From: CAZDCZ01 sp964504155
GTDB taxonomy: Bacteria; Bacteroidota; Bacteroidia; Bacteroidales; UBA12077
Assembly (NCBI GenBank): GCA_964504155.1
Contig: CAZDCZ010000024.1
Span: 1-35,823 of the forward strand
DNA: 35,823 bases
Direction: 5' to 3'
Shown here one piece after another: positions 18,206 to 26,431 of this stretch. Position numbers and translations under genes: made by a program. The notes under the pieces were generated by a model. That model had not been told where the DNA came from. It made no database searches and saw only the letters and a program-made list of their open reading frames with translations. Position 1 is the stretch's first letter. The number at the start of each line of letters is the position of its first letter.

Positions 18206-18580
18206 ATGAATAAATTTAAAAAAATAAAAGGAATTATAGCATTAATGGTAGTACTACCATTAATGCTATTTCTACTTTATAATTCTACTGTAAATTTACA
18301 CTATCATAAATTACCAAATGGAGTAATTATTGCTCACGCGCATCCATACAACGCTAGCTCACATAATACTCCACTCCCAAAACACCAACATACTAAAACC
18401 CAATATTTCTTTTTTCACAACATCACTTTTTGGATTTTCACTTTAGTATCGATATTATTATTATCAATACTTTTATACAGCAGTATAAAAAATATAATAA
18501 TACAATCATTCCAAATAAAGTTTTCAACACATCTTTTACATTTATTTCTTAGAGGTCCTCCGGTATTTTCCGCAAAATAA
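18206..18580 (+). CDS. Small His-rich two-helix membrane protein
   Basis: The family is not firmly recognised. The 124 residues form two hydrophobic helices (about 8-26 and 73-95) around a loop with eight histidines (H32, H34, H44, H46, H53, H60, H62, H71), including HYH, HAH and HQH. The C-terminus is amphipathic and ends in RGPPVFSAK. A His-rich loop between two helices suggests binding of a soft or borderline metal such as Zn, Cu or Ni on one side of the membrane. It precedes a TonB receptor gene on the same strand by 184 bp. The pair may be a metal-uptake unit, which is inference. A perfect 34-bp palindrome (18236-18269) lies inside the first helix's codons. Confidence 0.7.
   Translation: MNKFKKIKGIIALMVVLPLMLFLLYNSTVNLHYHKLPNGVIIAHAHPYNASSHNTPLPKHQHTKTQYFFFHNITFWIFTLVSILLLSILLYSSIKNIIIQSFQIKFSTHLLHLFLRGPPVFSAK
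18236..18269 (+). repeat. Perfect 34-bp palindrome inside the His-rich gene
   Basis: Bases 18236-18252 and 18253-18269 are exact reverse complements with no spacer, centred on GTAC. It covers codons 11-21 of the His-rich protein, in its first membrane helix, beginning 31 nt after the start codon's A. In mRNA it could fold into a stem of about 15 bp with a 4-nt loop and impede early elongation. In DNA it could be a protein-binding site or cruciform. An assembly fold-back is less likely because the frame stays open and makes a good membrane helix. Confidence 0.8.
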
Positions 18581-18670
18581 AAACATTCCCAAGTTTTAAA
18601 CAACAGGTATTCAACTCAATACATACAATAATGATTTTGTAATATTTTGTTGAATAAATATGGGCATTCA

Positions 18671-18698
18671 AAGTATTGTTACTTAATTAACAATACTT
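18671..18698. promoter_or_regulatory. Inverted repeat between the His-rich gene and the TonB receptor gene
   Basis: The arms AAGTATTGTTA (18671-18681) and TAACAATACTT (18688-18698) are perfect 11-bp reverse complements with a 6-bp spacer. There is no T tract, so this looks more like an operator or attenuator than an intrinsic terminator. It lies 67 bp before the receptor's ATG. A metal-responsive repressor site is possible but not shown. A second small hairpin (ATCTGTT/AACAGAT) lies near 18730-18749. Confidence 0.45.
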
Positions 18699-18764
18699 AC
18701 GTAAACTCAATATATTATACAAAAATAACATCTGTTGTTAAAAACAGATAAAAATTATATACCA

Positions 18765-21167
18765 ATGAACTCATTAAATAAATATTTCATTATAATATCA
18801 TTAATATTATTTAATTCTGTTTTTCTATTTGCAACGAACGACAAACCACCTACAATGCTTACTGGGCATATAAAAGATGTAAAAACAGGTGAAGATATTC
18901 CGGCAATAACAATACTAGTAAAAGGAACAACATTAGGAACAGCATCAGATTTAAAAGGGAAATATAATCTTAAGAATATTCCTATTGGCAAACATATTAT
19001 ACGAGTACAAGGAATTGGCTACAAAGCAAGCGAAAAGGAAATTACTGTTATCGAAGGAAAGTCTTATAACTTAAACTTTACTATTTCGGAAGATCTTTTA
19101 GAACTCGATCAAGTTGTTGTATCGGCAAATAGAAACGAAATTAGCAGAGCAGAAACTCCGGTAATAATAAATTCTATATCGCCGAAAATATTTGAAACAA
19201 CACAATCTATAACAATATCAGAGAGTTTATCATTCACTCCGGGATTACGAATAGAAACAAACTGTCAGAATTGCGGATTTTCACAATTACGAATGAACGG
19301 TCTTGATGGTCCATATACTCAGATATTAATAAATAGTCGTCCTGTATTTAGTGGTTTGGCAGGAGTATATGGTTTAGAACAAATTCCTACAAGCATGATA
19401 GAAAGAGTTGAAGTAATTCGCGGAGGCGGCTCTGCCCTATTTGGAGGTAATGCTATTGCCGGAACGGTTAATCTTATTACTAAAGAACCTCTGAATAATA
19501 CTTATCAAATAGGAACTAATCTTGCTTTAATAAATAACGAAAAACCCGATAAGACAATAAGTTTTAACACATCTTTAGTATCTGATGATTACAAAAGCGG
19601 AATATTTTTATTTGGGTTAACGCGCGACAAAGATCATTGGGATGCCAATGGAGATAAATATTCGGAAGTAACACAAATAGAAAATAGCTCGATAGGTTTT
19701 CGGGCATATCACCGACCTACACATTTAAGCAAAATATCGCTCGAGTTCCATAATTTAAATGAATACAGACGCGGTGGAAACGATTTTAATAAAATGGCTC
19801 ACGAAGCAGATATTGCAGAACAACTAAAACATAAAATAATAAGTGGAGGATTAACTTACGAAACATATACTAAATCGGAAAAAACAAAATACTCAATTTA
19901 TAGTTCTACACAATATATTGATAGAGACAGTTATTATGGAGCAGAACAAGACCCTAATGCTTATGGTAGAACAAATGATTTATCTACCTCGTTTGGTTTT
20001 CAAGTTGCAAGTAATTTCGACAAAGCTCTTTTTGCTCCATCTGTACTAACTGTTGGTTCGGAATATAATATTGGAGCACTTAACGATAAAAAACTTGGTA
20101 ACACAAATACCCCAAACACACAAATTGCCGATCAATTATCGAAAACAGGAGGTATTTATGCTCAAAATCAATGGGATTTAAATAAAGTAAAATTACTTCT
20201 AGGTTTACGATACGATTATTATGATATTGAAGACAAACTAGATAATACAGGTTCAACCTCGGGAGATATATTAAACCCCAGAATAAACTTAATGTACGAC
20301 ATTGCACACAACATGCAAGTACGACTTAGTTATGCTAAAGGATTTAGAGCACCACAAATTTTCGACGAAGATTTACATATTGAGGCATCAGCAGCAAGAA
20401 GAATAATACATAAAAATTCGCCCGATCTTACTCCCGAAAAATCGCACAGTGTAAGTTCTTCTTTCGATATAAATAAAAAAATCGGAAATTGGGAAACTTA
20501 TTTTCTTGTTGAAGGTTTTTTTACAAAACTTATCGATCCATTTTCTAACGAATTTTCCGATAGAGATACTGACGGCACAGTAACTTATCTGAGAACAAAT
20601 GCTGCTGAAGGAGCAATAGTAAAAGGAGTAAATTTCGAAACAAAATTTGCTCCATCGTCTAAATACTTTCTACAAATAGGAATGACCATGCAAGAAAGTA
20701 ATTATTCAAAAAAATTACAGTGGGGAGAAATAGAAACAAGTACCTCTGATAAATTATTACGCTCTCCGAATTTTTACGGTTACTTTATTTCTAGTTTAAA
20801 AGTGAAGAAAAAACTTAAACTATCTCTTAATGGCACATACACCGGTAGCATGTATGCTCCGCATCACGGATTAAATATTGCTACAAATGAAGCTACAATT
20901 CAAGAACTAGATGCCATAAATAATAATGATATACTTCAATATGAAAGCTTAAAAAAAACAAAAGAATTTTTCGATATGAGTTGCAAAGCATCATACGACA
21001 TTATATTATCTTCAGGACTTAAATTCCAAATTAGTGCAGGAGTAAATAATATTTTTAATAGTTACCAAAACGATTTCGATAAAGGAATTTATAGAGATGC
21101 AGGATATGTTTACGGTCCATCAAACCCTCTTACTACATTTGTTGGAATAAAATTAGGAAATTTTTAA
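18765..21167 (+). CDS. TonB-dependent outer-membrane receptor with plug CxxC
   Basis: This is an energy-dependent outer-membrane importer of about 800 residues. The ATG at 18765 is chosen because the frame's earlier start would be a TTG at 18735 lying ahead of the signal peptide (MNSLNKYFIIISLILF, then FLFATN). Next are a CarboxypepD_reg-like beta-sandwich (about 32-112), a TonB-box-like ELDQVVVSA (113-121), the plug (about 128-242: SLSFTPGLRIE, RMNGLDGPYTQILIN, IERVEVIRGGGSALFGG), and a 22-strand-type barrel with the C-terminal strand FVGIKLGNF. The plug contains C167-Q-N-C170, a rare cysteine pair in such plugs that I recall from a Bacteroidota receptor subfamily of unknown substrate. With the His-rich neighbour this suggests metal or metal-complex uptake. 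No SusD partner follows, so a polysaccharide role is unlikely. Confidence 0.9.
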   Translation: MNSLNKYFIIISLILFNSVFLFATNDKPPTMLTGHIKDVKTGEDIPAITILVKGTTLGTASDLKGKYNLKNIPIGKHIIRVQGIGYKASEKEITVIEGKSYNLNFTISEDLLELDQVVVSANRNEISRAETPVIINSISPKIFETTQSITISESLSFTPGLRIETNCQNCGFSQLRMNGLDGPYTQILINSRPVFSGLAGVYGLEQIPTSMIERVEVIRGGGSALFGGNAIAGTVNLITKEPLNNTYQIGTNLALINNEKPDKTISFNTSLVSDDYKSGIFLFGLTRDKDHWDANGDKYSEVTQIENSSIGFRAYHRPTHLSKISLEFHNLNEYRRGGNDFNKMAHEADIAEQLKHKIISGGLTYETYTKSEKTKYSIYSSTQYIDRDSYYGAEQDPNAYGRTNDLSTSFGFQVASNFDKALFAPSVLTVGSEYNIGALNDKKLGNTNTPNTQIADQLSKTGGIYAQNQWDLNKVKLLLGLRYDYYDIEDKLDNTGSTSGDILNPRINLMYDIAHNMQVRLSYAKGFRAPQIFDEDLHIEASAARRIIHKNSPDLTPEKSHSVSSSFDINKKIGNWETYFLVEGFFTKLIDPFSNEFSDRDTDGTVTYLRTNAAEGAIVKGVNFETKFAPSSKYFLQIGMTMQESNYSKKLQWGEIETSTSDKLLRSPNFYGYFISSLKVKKKLKLSLNGTYTGSMYAPHHGLNIATNEATIQELDAINNNDILQYESLKKTKEFFDMSCKASYDIILSSGLKFQISAGVNNIFNSYQNDFDKGIYRDAGYVYGPSNPLTTFVGIKLGNF

Positions 21168-21184
21168 TAAGCTTAGTTTGATAC

Positions 21185-21225
21185 AAAAAAATAAGTCTTG
21201 TAAAATTTACAAGACTTATTTTTTT
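21185..21225. terminator. Bidirectional terminator between TonB receptor and ferredoxin
   Basis: Perfect 20-bp arms (21185-21204 and 21206-21225) surround one central A (21205). The arms carry A-tracts on the left and T-tracts on the right, so a U-rich tail is made in either direction. It lies exactly between two convergent genes. Confidence 0.85.
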
Positions 21226-21245
21226 TATTTTAGAACTTGTGTCAT

Positions 21246-21413
21246 TTATTCAGGATGAATTGCTTCAACCGGACAAACATCAGCACATGCACCACAATCA
21301 GTACAAAGTTCCGGATCAATTTTGTAAATATCTCCTTCAGAGATAGCTTCTACTGGACATTCGTCAATACAAGTACCACAAGCTGTACAATCGTCAGATA
21401 TTTTATAAGCCAT
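21246..21413 (-). CDS. 2[4Fe-4S] ferredoxin, 55 aa
   Basis: Translation of the minus strand gives a 55-residue protein starting MAYKISDDCTACGTC and ending VEAIHPE. It has two CxxCxxCxxxCP clusters (CTACGTCIDECP and CTDCGACADVCP), the hallmark of clostridial-type bacterial ferredoxins. It carries low-potential electrons in the cytosol, for example to or from pyruvate:ferredoxin oxidoreductase or Rnf, which are not in this window. The two halves are clear internal duplicates. It is monocistronic, with its own promoter at 21455-21483, and is closed by the shared terminator at 21185-21225. Its small size makes it easy to miss. The function is secure and the partner enzyme unknown. Confidence 0.97.
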   Translation of the reverse strand: MAYKISDDCTACGTCIDECPVEAISEGDIYKIDPELCTDCGACADVCPVEAIHPE

Positions 21414-21454
21414 AATAGTAAAATTTAAATTGTTATATAAATTAATAATTCTTA

Positions 21455-21483
21455 CAAAATTATTTTCTATTTTCTAATAACAA
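21455..21483 (-). promoter_or_regulatory. Promoter of the ferredoxin gene
   Basis: On the minus strand TTG (21483-21481), then 18 bp, then TAATTTTG (21462-21455) fits the Bacteroidota -33/-7 arrangement well. The predicted transcript starts near 21448, with a leader of about 35 nt. This is one of the two best promoters in the window. Confidence 0.65.
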
Positions 21484-21492
21484 AATAAAATT

Positions 21493-21511
21493 ATAGAATA
21501 TTACATTCTAT
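21493..21511 (-). terminator. Probable terminator of the TolB-TauE-M20 operon
   Basis: A 7-bp stem (21493-21499 with 21505-21511) and a 5-nt loop are followed, in the minus direction, by an A/T-rich tail (AATTTTATTTTG). It lies 36 bp after the M20 stop and just before the ferredoxin promoter, so it separates the two units. The stem is weak. Confidence 0.4.
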
Positions 21512-21546
21512 TTTCTTATTTAAACTGATTCTAAATTAATTATTAA

Positions 21547-22722
21547 TTAAATATTCATTGCAATATACGCCATAGTCCCCATTCCAACACGTAATGCGTT
21601 TTCGTCTATATTAAACTTAGATGAATGTAATGTATTAATAAAATTCTCTCCTGAGGCTGTTCCTAAACGATAAAAAGTTGAAGGATATTTCTGCGAGAAA
21701 AAAGCAAAATCTTCTGCAGTCATTCTAATATCTAATTCTTCAACTTTCTTATTACCAAGAAATTCTTTTGCCAAAAGCTTTGCATTTTTAGTAACCTCTA
21801 TATCGTTTATTAAAAACGGATATCCTTTTTTTATATCAACAATACAAGTAGCATTAGATTTTTTTGCAATATACTCAGCAATATTAGTAATTCTATTATG
21901 GGTATCGGCTCTCCACTCTTCGTTCATTGTACGAAATGTTCCTTCTATATTCACTTCATTAGGTATTACATTAGTTGCTCCTTGTGCTATAACTTTACCG
22001 AAATTTAGAATAGTAGGAATTATATTTTTATCGGAATTAATTTCTTTATGAAGTTCAACAATTATTTCTGATGCTACTAAAACAGTATTTGTTATTTTCT
22101 TAGGCATTGCAGCATGTCCACCTTTTCCTTTTACAGTAATATAAATCTCATCGGCAGATGCCATATACATTCCTTCGCGGAAACCCACTGAACCTGTATT
22201 CATATCGGGAAATACATGCTGAGCAATAATAATATCAGGTTTTTTCTCGTCGAATATACCCTCATCGAGCATTAATTTTGCTCCACCCGGCAATTTCTCT
22301 TCTGCCGGCTGAAATACGACAAGAATTGTTCCTTCGAAATAATCTTTTAACTCATTTAATATTTTTACTGTTCCAAGCATTGAAGCCATATGTACATCAT
22401 GTCCACATGCATGCATAACTCCATTATTATGAGATTTATAATCAATGTCATTTTCTTCATTAACAGGTAATGCATCCATATCGGCTCGTAAAGCAATTGT
22501 TCTACTTTCGGGATTATTCCCTTCGATTTGTGCCAATATTCCATTTTTTGCATATCCTTTTTTAAACGGGATATCTAATTCGCTTAACTTACTTGCTATA
22601 AATTCTGAAGTCTTTATCTCGTTAAACGATAACTCGGGATATTTATGCAAATATTGCCGAATATCAACAATCTCACTAAAATATTTCTCCGCTAATTTCT
22701 TTATTTCTTTTTCTAAATTCAT
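21547..22722 (-). CDS. M20-family amidohydrolase (N-acyl-amino-acid / IAA-amidohydrolase type)
   Basis: This cytosolic metallopeptidase-fold hydrolase of 391 residues cleaves N-acyl or amide bonds on amino acids. Metal ligands and catalytic residues are visible: HACGHDVH (104-111, with C106 and H108 as typical ligands), the paired glutamates in QPAEE (E141/E142), H169 in AQHVFP, and the late MTAEDFAFF motif. The dimerisation/lid domain lies near 180-290. The cysteine ligand marks the aminoacylase/hippurate hydrolase/N-acetyl-diaminopimelate deacetylase branch, and the exact substrate cannot be told. Its ATG directly abuts the TAA of the TauE gene (0 bp), a sign of translational coupling. It is the last gene of a three-gene operon. 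Confidence 0.92.
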   Translation of the reverse strand: MNLEKEIKKLAEKYFSEIVDIRQYLHKYPELSFNEIKTSEFIASKLSELDIPFKKGYAKNGILAQIEGNNPESRTIALRADMDALPVNEENDIDYKSHNNGVMHACGHDVHMASMLGTVKILNELKDYFEGTILVVFQPAEEKLPGGAKLMLDEGIFDEKKPDIIIAQHVFPDMNTGSVGFREGMYMASADEIYITVKGKGGHAAMPKKITNTVLVASEIIVELHKEINSDKNIIPTILNFGKVIAQGATNVIPNEVNIEGTFRTMNEEWRADTHNRITNIAEYIAKKSNATCIVDIKKGYPFLINDIEVTKNAKLLAKEFLGNKKVEELDIRMTAEDFAFFSQKYPSTFYRLGTASGENFINTLHSSKFNIDENALRVGMGTMAYIAMNI

Positions 22723-23097
22723 TTATTTCCAAAAAATCATTTTTAATGATACTACTAACATAAAGATACCAAATATTTTTTGTAATATTTTTTCCGACAG
22801 ATTAATTGCTATTACAGAACCCAAATAACTTCCCAAAACAAAAGCAATTATTAATATTATGGCAAATTTAAAATTTACATAATCGTTTTTTGCATATTTT
22901 ATAACAGCTAAAATTCCTATTGGAAATAACAAAACAGCCAAACTTGTTCCTTGTGCTTGATGCTGACTTAATCCGAAAATAAAAATAAGCGCAGGGACAA
23001 TAACTATACCACCTCCCACTCCCATAGTTCCCCCAACAATTCCGGCAAACAAACCAATACAAATTAAAATTACTATTTCAATAATACTCATTTTCAA
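22723..23097 (-). CDS. Half-size TauE/SafE (DUF81) membrane transporter
   Basis: This integral membrane protein of 124 residues has about four hydrophobic helices and the family motif GGTMGVGGGIVIVP (22-35) near the N-terminus. Typical TauE/SafE proteins are about 250 residues with two such halves. This one is a single half and would need to form a dimer. The family exports sulfite, sulfoacetate or related organic anions in studied cases, but the substrate here is unknown. The start is either MKMS or the ATG two codons later. It lies 6 bp after the TolB-like gene stop and is fused end to end with the M20 gene, so all three are probably co-translated. Confidence 0.85.
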   Translation of the reverse strand: MKMSIIEIVILICIGLFAGIVGGTMGVGGGIVIVPALIFIFGLSQHQAQGTSLAVLLFPIGILAVIKYAKNDYVNFKFAIILIIAFVLGSYLGSVIAINLSEKILQKIFGIFMLVVSLKMIFWK

Positions 23098-23103
23098 TTT
23101 TCT

Positions 23104-26100
23104 TTAAAAGTCTAAATTTAACGAAAAATAAAATACCTCAGGGTAAACTGTTCCATTTTCTATTCCCCAAGCCCAATCGAAACGCATAAAATACCCTAGT
23201 ACTTTAACATGAATACCTGCCCCATATCCTGCAACAATAGGTTCGCGCTGTGAATCGAGAATTACTTTTATTGGACCATTATAAATAATATTTTTATCGT
23301 AAGCATTTTCTCCCGAATATGGATTTAAACCTGACCATGCCGTTCCGATATCGAAAAACCCTACTATCTGCAAACTCGACCAGAATGATGAGCTTATAGG
23401 ATAATTAGAAAAATATTGAATAACAGGCCATCGAATTTCGGTATTAATAAGAGCAAAGCTATTTCCGTTTCTAATATTTTGAGGAAATCCCCGCATATTT
23501 GTAGCAACAGTTTGAAAAGCATAATGTTCAGACTCGTCAATTCCCACTTCGCTCAAAGGAATAAAACTAGGTATATTCTTCGAAAAATTTGTCCAATTAT
23601 CGACCCCACCTAAATAATAAATTAATTTATTATGTCCAAGAGATGTGCTTGCTGCAAACCTCGATGCCAATATCATTTCTTTGTGTATTGGAATATAGTT
23701 TCTTATATCTGCTCCTAAAACAAACAAATCTGATTTTCTCTCATTAACTTGTTTAAAATATTCTCCAAAAAGTTTTAATCTAGTTCCATTATACAAATTT
23801 ATGCCTTTAGAAATGGTATTATCAAAAATATATTCTCCTTTTAATCCGAACCAAATTTTGCAAATATCTTTTTTTAACAAATTTTGTATGTTAGTAGCCA
23901 AAAAAGTAGAATTATCAATTCGTCCCGAAACAGTTCCTCTTACAGACGAAACTTGACTAAAAGGCAATTTCGAAATATAAATTAATTCATTAGTTTTAGT
24001 TTTGCTAATAAATGTACTTGCAATATTTTTATACGATTGTCGATGATATAATATCTGTTTATCGATTTTATGTTTTAGATTTTCAAAACTTATTAGATAT
24101 TCATTACTCTTAAAATCGGCAGAAAATCTAAAACCTGCAACAATTTTATAATCTTCGAATAAATCATTGATTCCTATTTTAAACAAACCATTAATTCCCG
24201 GATTAAAGTACACAGCCCCTCCTGTAAACGCCTGATATGATGAGTTTAAAAAATTAAAATCTACCTGATTTACCAATTGATTTGCATAAAATGTCTTTTG
24301 ATAAATTTGTATTTCGGGAAATTTAAACCTTTTAAACAATCCTGTATCTTGAACAATTCCTTGATATTTATAATTATATAAGAACTTTTCTTTCTCGAAA
24401 ATATAGTTATTTACATCAGAATTATTATTCGAAATAAGTAATATGGTATCAAATTTCAGTTCTTTTGCTAACTCATTATCAATATTTTCTTTTTCTTTTA
24501 ACCAATTAGATTTATAAATTGTATTATCAATAGTAAATATTTCAGAATTATTATTTTCGAAAATATTATTTTTTATATAATATTTACCGTTATAATATTT
24601 CAAATCTGCTTGAAATTGGTTATTCTCGCTAACATCATATGCCAATATATTACTAGAATATTTGGTAATTGGGTTATCGTTCAAAAAATATCGATAATGT
24701 ATGCAAGTATCGATATTACTAATTGAACTATCGTATTTGGCAGTATAAATATTTCTTATTCCATTATTATCGCTTAAAAATAGATAATTATGTTTTTTTA
24801 TTTCAATAGGATTTATTTCATTACAAAATTTTGTGTCAGAAATTTTTCTTAATACTTTGTCGTTAGAATTAAGATTATAAACAAACAAATCGAAATTATC
24901 TTGTATTTGAGATTTTGTATTACAATCTAAGGAATCATATTTTCTGTTAGAGCTAAAAATTATTTTATCCGATTTTTCAATAAATCTAGGTGAAATATCA
25001 TCTGCAATATCATTGGTTAATTGTTTGTTTGTTGAAGAAGCTAAATAATGGATAAAAATATCTGTTTTCCCATTTTTTACAGCCGAGAAAACTAATTTCG
25101 ATGCATTTTCGGAATAATCAAAATATAATACTTTATCAAAATATAACAGATTCTTCATCGAGATTTTATCATCATCAATATAATAATGGCACAATTTTAA
25201 CATTCCTTCATCTTCGATAATAAAACTTAATATATTACCACTCGGATGCCATTGTATTACTGGATATGAATAGTCTGCTATCTGTTTTATTTTATTTCCG
25301 TTTTTATAAACAAGAGTGTTTTTCCCGGTTCTAAAATTATATATCCATATTTTATATCTGTCCATATTGTTTTTTACATAAGCAATATTTTTACCGTTTG
25401 GCGATAAGCAAATTTTAGTAATCTTGATTTTACTCTTAATTATATAGTTTTCTACCGGATTACTATTCCACTTAGTTTTACTATACAAATTTGTATAATA
25501 TTGAAACCATTGCTCCGATATTTCTTTCAGAGAAATACCCGATACGCCTATCATTCCGGCATTTACACTTTTATTTATGCGCGTAACATAAACAATATCG
25601 CCAATAATATTACTCCCATATATATTGGATATATATCTCCAAAACGAATGTCCTGCCATAATTGCATCTTCGCCTTCAAGTTTGCTAATTTTTTTGTATT
25701 TTTTATTTAGTATTCCATCTTTAACCCTATTATCTATTTCTATATTCCAATCATCAGACAAATACGAAATTACTCCATAAAAATACCAATCGGGAATATT
25801 CAACATAGCTGAGCTAGACATATTTTCTGTTAAACCAATACCATACAACATTTCATTCAATATTATCTCGCTAATGGCTGCTCTTATTTGTTTTTCAAAT
25901 TCTTTATGATTTCCTTGAAAAAACAAGCTAACTTTATTTTTTTTTATTTGAGTTGTTCCTCCTGTGTTAGATATATCTTTACCGGTAAGCAATCCAATAT
26001 TACTTTGTTTAAAATCCGATTGCTTATTGTAAACAATAAATATTAGTCTTTGTTCTAATCGATGATTTAATATACTTTCAAGTTTTAACAATTCATCGTA

Positions 26101-26319
26101 AGCATATTTCCCAACGTATTTTGCTATTTCTGTACCTTCTTGATTAAAATATACATCGTACCTATCGAAACGATAATACGACCAATAGAAATTGTTATAC
26201 TGAACCCGATTTTTGCCAAATGTCATCTGGTGTCCGTTATAAAATTGAGAATATCCTTTTTCTCCGATAAATAAAAATATCAAAAAAAGATACAGGAATA
26301 TTTTTTTTGTTTTAATCAA
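23104..26319 (-). CDS. TolB-like/PD40 protein with C-terminal outer-membrane beta-barrel
   Basis: This exported protein of 1071 residues has a signal peptide ending near GEKGYSQ. A peptidase-like or gluzincin-like helical region follows (about 40-290), but its zinc-binding HExxH is not seen. Next are WD40-like PD40 beta-propeller repeats (about 295-560, for example KICLSPNGKNIAYV, KIIFSSNRKYDS). The last 370 or so residues resemble an Omp85/BamA-type 'surface antigen' barrel, with features such as VGFFDIGTAWSG, AGYGAGIHVKVL and a terminal FYFSLNLDF strand. The architecture is common in Bacteroidota but its function is poorly known. Outer-membrane biogenesis or binding has been suggested for similar proteins. 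It is the first gene of the operon with TauE and M20, and diverges from the DUF1573 gene. Confidence 0.8.
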   Translation of the reverse strand: MIKTKKIFLYLFLIFLFIGEKGYSQFYNGHQMTFGKNRVQYNNFYWSYYRFDRYDVYFNQEGTEIAKYVGKYAYDELLKLESILNHRLEQRLIFIVYNKQSDFKQSNIGLLTGKDISNTGGTTQIKKNKVSLFFQGNHKEFEKQIRAAISEIILNEMLYGIGLTENMSSSAMLNIPDWYFYGVISYLSDDWNIEIDNRVKDGILNKKYKKISKLEGEDAIMAGHSFWRYISNIYGSNIIGDIVYVTRINKSVNAGMIGVSGISLKEISEQWFQYYTNLYSKTKWNSNPVENYIIKSKIKITKICLSPNGKNIAYVKNNMDRYKIWIYNFRTGKNTLVYKNGNKIKQIADYSYPVIQWHPSGNILSFIIEDEGMLKLCHYYIDDDKISMKNLLYFDKVLYFDYSENASKLVFSAVKNGKTDIFIHYLASSTNKQLTNDIADDISPRFIEKSDKIIFSSNRKYDSLDCNTKSQIQDNFDLFVYNLNSNDKVLRKISDTKFCNEINPIEIKKHNYLFLSDNNGIRNIYTAKYDSSISNIDTCIHYRYFLNDNPITKYSSNILAYDVSENNQFQADLKYYNGKYYIKNNIFENNNSEIFTIDNTIYKSNWLKEKENIDNELAKELKFDTILLISNNNSDVNNYIFEKEKFLYNYKYQGIVQDTGLFKRFKFPEIQIYQKTFYANQLVNQVDFNFLNSSYQAFTGGAVYFNPGINGLFKIGINDLFEDYKIVAGFRFSADFKSNEYLISFENLKHKIDKQILYHRQSYKNIASTFISKTKTNELIYISKLPFSQVSSVRGTVSGRIDNSTFLATNIQNLLKKDICKIWFGLKGEYIFDNTISKGINLYNGTRLKLFGEYFKQVNERKSDLFVLGADIRNYIPIHKEMILASRFAASTSLGHNKLIYYLGGVDNWTNFSKNIPSFIPLSEVGIDESEHYAFQTVATNMRGFPQNIRNGNSFALINTEIRWPVIQYFSNYPISSSFWSSLQIVGFFDIGTAWSGLNPYSGENAYDKNIIYNGPIKVILDSQREPIVAGYGAGIHVKVLGYFMRFDWAWGIENGTVYPEVFYFSLNLDF

Positions 26320-26390
26320 TTATCTAAATTTATCGTTTGGAACAAATTTTGTATAATAAATAATTATTATTTCTTTCAATTTTAAAATTT

Positions 26391-26398
26391 TATCTTTG
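26391..26398 (+). promoter_or_regulatory. -7 box for the DUF1573 gene
   Basis: TATCTTTG matches TAnnTTTG. The predicted start of transcription is near 26405, leaving a leader of about 27 nt to the ATG at 26432. No clean -33 TTG is seen. Confidence 0.5.
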
Positions 26399-26431
26399 TA
26401 AGATACACAAATTAAATAAATTTTTATAACT

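Noticed and set aside
21237..21428. Plus-strand open frame rich in Cys, Thr and Ser over the ferredoxin
   Set aside because: The minus strand encodes a perfect 55-residue 2[4Fe-4S] ferredoxin here, so the plus-strand frame is its shadow.
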